DNA of 7,311 bases from Dehalococcoidales bacterium. Lineage in GTDB: Bacteria > Chloroflexota > Dehalococcoidia > Dehalococcoidales > ARS1013. Every line of letters starts with the position of its first letter. Position 1 is the first letter of the stretch. The translations under genes and the position numbers were made by a program. Location: assembly GCA_030641585.1 (NCBI GenBank), contig DAOWHE010000005.1:1-7311 (forward strand). The letters are read 5' to 3'. This document shows positions 5,843 through 7,311 of this stretch, piece after piece. Under the pieces are notes generated by a model. The model did not search any database, was not told the origin of the DNA, and saw only the letters and a list, made by a program, of their open reading frames with translations.

Positions 5843-5930
5843 TTATAGGGAGTTTAAGGGGGACGAAGTCCCTCTTAAACAATGGTTCCCCCTCCCTTGA
5901 TAAGGGAGGGGATATTAGGGGGGAGGGTTC
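5843..5930. repeat. Double-hairpin intergenic repeat, copy 2
   Basis: This is a second copy of the element at 11-98, placed between hrcA and grpE. Its first hairpin is longer: GTTTAAGGGGGAC (5852-5864) pairs with GTCCCTCTTAAAC (5868-5880) over 13 bp with one G-T pair and a GAA loop. The second pairs CCCCTCCCTT (5889-5898) with AAGGGAGGGG (5902-5911). It fills most of the 174-base hrcA-grpE gap and would be transcribed within the operon. Neither stem has a T-run after it, but both could slow RNA polymerase or protect an mRNA end. Confidence 0.75.
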
Positions 5931-5965
5931 CCTAATAAGAAGCTAAAGAGGTGAGGTAGATAATA

Positions 5966-6520
5966 ATGACGCAACAAGAGTCAGAAGATAGCCCAACCAC
6001 CGAAGTAGAACAAGAGCTTGCTGAGATAGAGGATATAGAGGCATTAAAGAAGGCTCTGGCTGAGGAAAAGACCAAGGCGGAAAGCTATCTGGCTAATTGG
6101 CAGAGAGCCCAGGCTGATTTTATTAACTATAAGCGGCGCACTGAGCAGGCTAGGCAGGAGACGGGAAAGTTTGCCAATTCTTGCCTTATCCTTAGCCTGC
6201 TGCCTGTTCTTGACGATTTGGAGCGGGCTCTTGATTCTGTTCCTCCCCGCCTGAGAAAGCTTGCCTGGGTAGATGGCATCCGGCTCATTTGGCGCAAGTT
6301 CCGGGAAAGCCTTAAGGCACAGGGGCTTATGCCAATTGCGACAGAGGGTGAACCTTTTGACCCTAACCTACACGAAGCGGCGATGCGCACTAAGGGCAGA
6401 GAGGGGATAGTGACAAAGGAACTGCGAAAGGGCTACAAGCTACATGACAGGGTTCTTCGGGCAGCGGTGGTAGCTGTTGGTAGTGGTGAAAGGGCAGAGG
6501 AAACTATAACATCAGGATGA
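5966..6520 (+). CDS. grpE: Nucleotide exchange factor GrpE (DnaK co-chaperone)
   Basis: A 184-residue cytosolic protein that releases ADP from DnaK during the chaperone cycle. It has an acidic, disordered-looking start (residues 1-24) and a long helix that would form the dimer coiled coil (about 25-65, with NYKRR at 54-58). LPVLDDLERAL (79-89) begins the four-helix-bundle part. The C-terminal beta domain that contacts DnaK carries FDPNLHEAAM (131-140) and LRKGYKLHDRVLRAAVVAVG (153-172), the GrpE signature. Length is typical. GAGGTGAGG (5948-5956) precedes the ATG by 9 bases. I see no separate promoter or CIRCE site before it, so it should be co-transcribed with hrcA; dnaK follows after 70 bases. 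Confidence 0.97.
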   Translation: MTQQESEDSPTTEVEQELAEIEDIEALKKALAEEKTKAESYLANWQRAQADFINYKRRTEQARQETGKFANSCLILSLLPVLDDLERALDSVPPRLRKLAWVDGIRLIWRKFRESLKAQGLMPIATEGEPFDPNLHEAAMRTKGREGIVTKELRKGYKLHDRVLRAAVVAVGSGERAEETITSG

Positions 6521-6525
6521 AGATA

Positions 6526-6566
6526 TAAAGGGTTAAAAGACTCTTTGAGTTTGGGCAAACCCTTTA
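6526..6566 (+). other. RNA hairpin between grpE and dnaK
   Basis: TAAAGGGTT (6526-6534) and AACCCTTTA (6558-6566) form a 9-bp stem around a 23-base loop. The loop itself contains a small ACTC-TTT-GAGT hairpin. A T-rich stretch (CTTTATTTT) follows. It may be a weak attenuator or an mRNA processing site that sets dnaK apart from the upstream genes; a full terminator is unlikely given the weak stem. Confidence 0.4.
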
Positions 6567-6590
6567 CTTTATTTTAAGGAGGAATAGACG

Positions 6591-7311
6591 ATGTCAAAGG
6601 TAATAGGCATTGACCTGGGGACGACTTTTTCGGTGGTCTCGGTGATGGAGGGAGGAGAGCCCACGATTATAGCTAACGCTGAGGGTGGTCGTATCACGCC
6701 ATCGGTGGTGGCGGTGAGCAAGAGTGGTGAGCGCCTGGTCGGGCAGGTAGCCAGGCGTCAGGCTATCACCAACCCGGAGAATACTATCTTCAGCGTCAAG
6801 CGCTTGATGGGGCGAAAGTATGATGAGCCTTCGGTGGAGCGGGATAGAAAGTTACTACCTTTTAAGATAACCAAGGCAGCCAACGGTGATGCCAAGGTGG
6901 TAATGGGTAACCAAGAATATAGCCCGTCTGAAATCTCGGCGATGATTTTGCAAAAACTAAAGACAGACGCTGAGGCCTATCTGGGGGAGAAGGTCACTGA
7001 GGCAGTGATAACAACACCTGCCCATTTTAATGATAGTCAGCGCCAGGCAACCAAAGATGCTGGTCAGATAGCCGGGCTTAAGGTCTTAAGGATAATCAAC
7101 GAACCAACCGCTGCCTCACTGGCCTATGGACTGGATAAAAAAAAGGACGAGACTATTGCTGTCTATGACCTCGGTGGTGGCACCTTTGATATATCCATCC
7201 TGGAACTGGGTGAGGGTACCTTTCAGGTCAAGTCAACCAACGGTGATACCCACCTCGGTGGTGATGATTTTGACCAGAGGGTTATGGACTGGCTAGTTAG
7301 CGAGTTCAAGA
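6591..7311 (+). CDS. dnaK: Molecular chaperone DnaK (Hsp70), 5' part
   Basis: The first 240 residues of DnaK, cut off by the window end; they cover part of the ATPase domain. IGIDLGTT (5-12) is the first phosphate-binding motif. Lys70 in FSVKRLMGRKY matches the catalytic lysine. VITTPAHFNDSQRQATKDAG (139-158), INEPTAASLAYG (169-180, with Glu171) and VYDLGGGTFD (191-200) are the other Hsp70 signatures. The residue after DLGTT is Phe13, where bacterial DnaK usually has Asn and eukaryotic Hsp70 Tyr. AAGGAGG (6576-6582) lies 8 bases before the ATG, the strongest ribosome site in the window, as expected for an abundant chaperone. It is the third gene of the operon; dnaJ may follow outside the window. 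Confidence 0.97.
   Translation, partial: MSKVIGIDLGTTFSVVSVMEGGEPTIIANAEGGRITPSVVAVSKSGERLVGQVARRQAITNPENTIFSVKRLMGRKYDEPSVERDRKLLPFKITKAANGDAKVVMGNQEYSPSEISAMILQKLKTDAEAYLGEKVTEAVITTPAHFNDSQRQATKDAGQIAGLKVLRIINEPTAASLAYGLDKKKDETIAVYDLGGGTFDISILELGEGTFQVKSTNGDTHLGGDDFDQRVMDWLVSEFK

Noticed and set aside
6127..6390. Leftward frame inside grpE
   Set aside because: Antisense of a well-conserved gene.
5792..6590. Further CIRCE sites before grpE or dnaK
   Set aside because: No TTAGCACTC-like inverted repeat with a nine-base spacer is seen there.
1..7311. CRISPR array, insertion sequence or tRNA
   Set aside because: No regularly spaced repeats, transposase-like protein or cloverleaf was found on either strand; the repeats present are two distant hairpin elements and one short direct repeat.

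Overview
The window reads as ordinary bacterial chromosome, most likely from the phylum Chloroflexota and probably class Dehalococcoidia. That placement is an inference from the look of the HrcA, GrpE and DnaK proteins, the gene order hrcA-grpE-dnaK behind a single CIRCE operator, and the GC-rich hairpin repeats between genes; no search was run. Genes are densely packed, start mainly with ATG behind purine-rich ribosome binding sites, and use sigma70-type promoters.

Left part (1-2440). A small HIT-family nucleotide-binding protein runs rightward and meets, tail to tail with a 4-base overlap, a leftward three-gene operon. In order of transcription the operon is NAD kinase, a short GNAT acetyltransferase of the N-acetylglutamate-synthase-like type, and a Nudix hydrolase of the ADP-ribose pyrophosphatase type. 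The genes are 4 bases apart and follow a strong promoter (TTGACA, 17-base spacer, TGC-TACACT). Two of the three act on NAD or ADP-ribose, and the facing HIT protein also belongs to a nucleotide-hydrolase family.

Middle part (2437-4565). Two leftward genes encode membrane proteins without assigned function. One is a 107-residue protein with a TatA-like N-terminus joined to a two-helix region like that of LiaI/LiaF. The other is a 538-residue protein with an N-terminal membrane anchor, three copies of a repeat of about 90 residues that should lie outside the membrane, and three C-terminal membrane helices. A 32-base piece of the latter's 3' coding sequence is repeated just downstream of its stop codon.

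Right part (4566-7311). The heat-shock operon hrcA-grpE-dnaK runs rightward, with dnaK cut by the window end. Its promoter is followed at once by a near-consensus CIRCE operator, so HrcA should repress its own operon together with the DnaK co-chaperone genes. The 538-residue protein gene is divergent from it, and the two -35 boxes are only 26 bases apart.

Two copies of a double-hairpin intergenic repeat occur, one before the HIT gene and one between hrcA and grpE. I see no CRISPR array, transposase, tRNA or rRNA. No clear new multi-gene system is present; the least explained items are the 538-residue repeat protein, the TatA-like/LiaF-like fusion and the hairpin repeat family.
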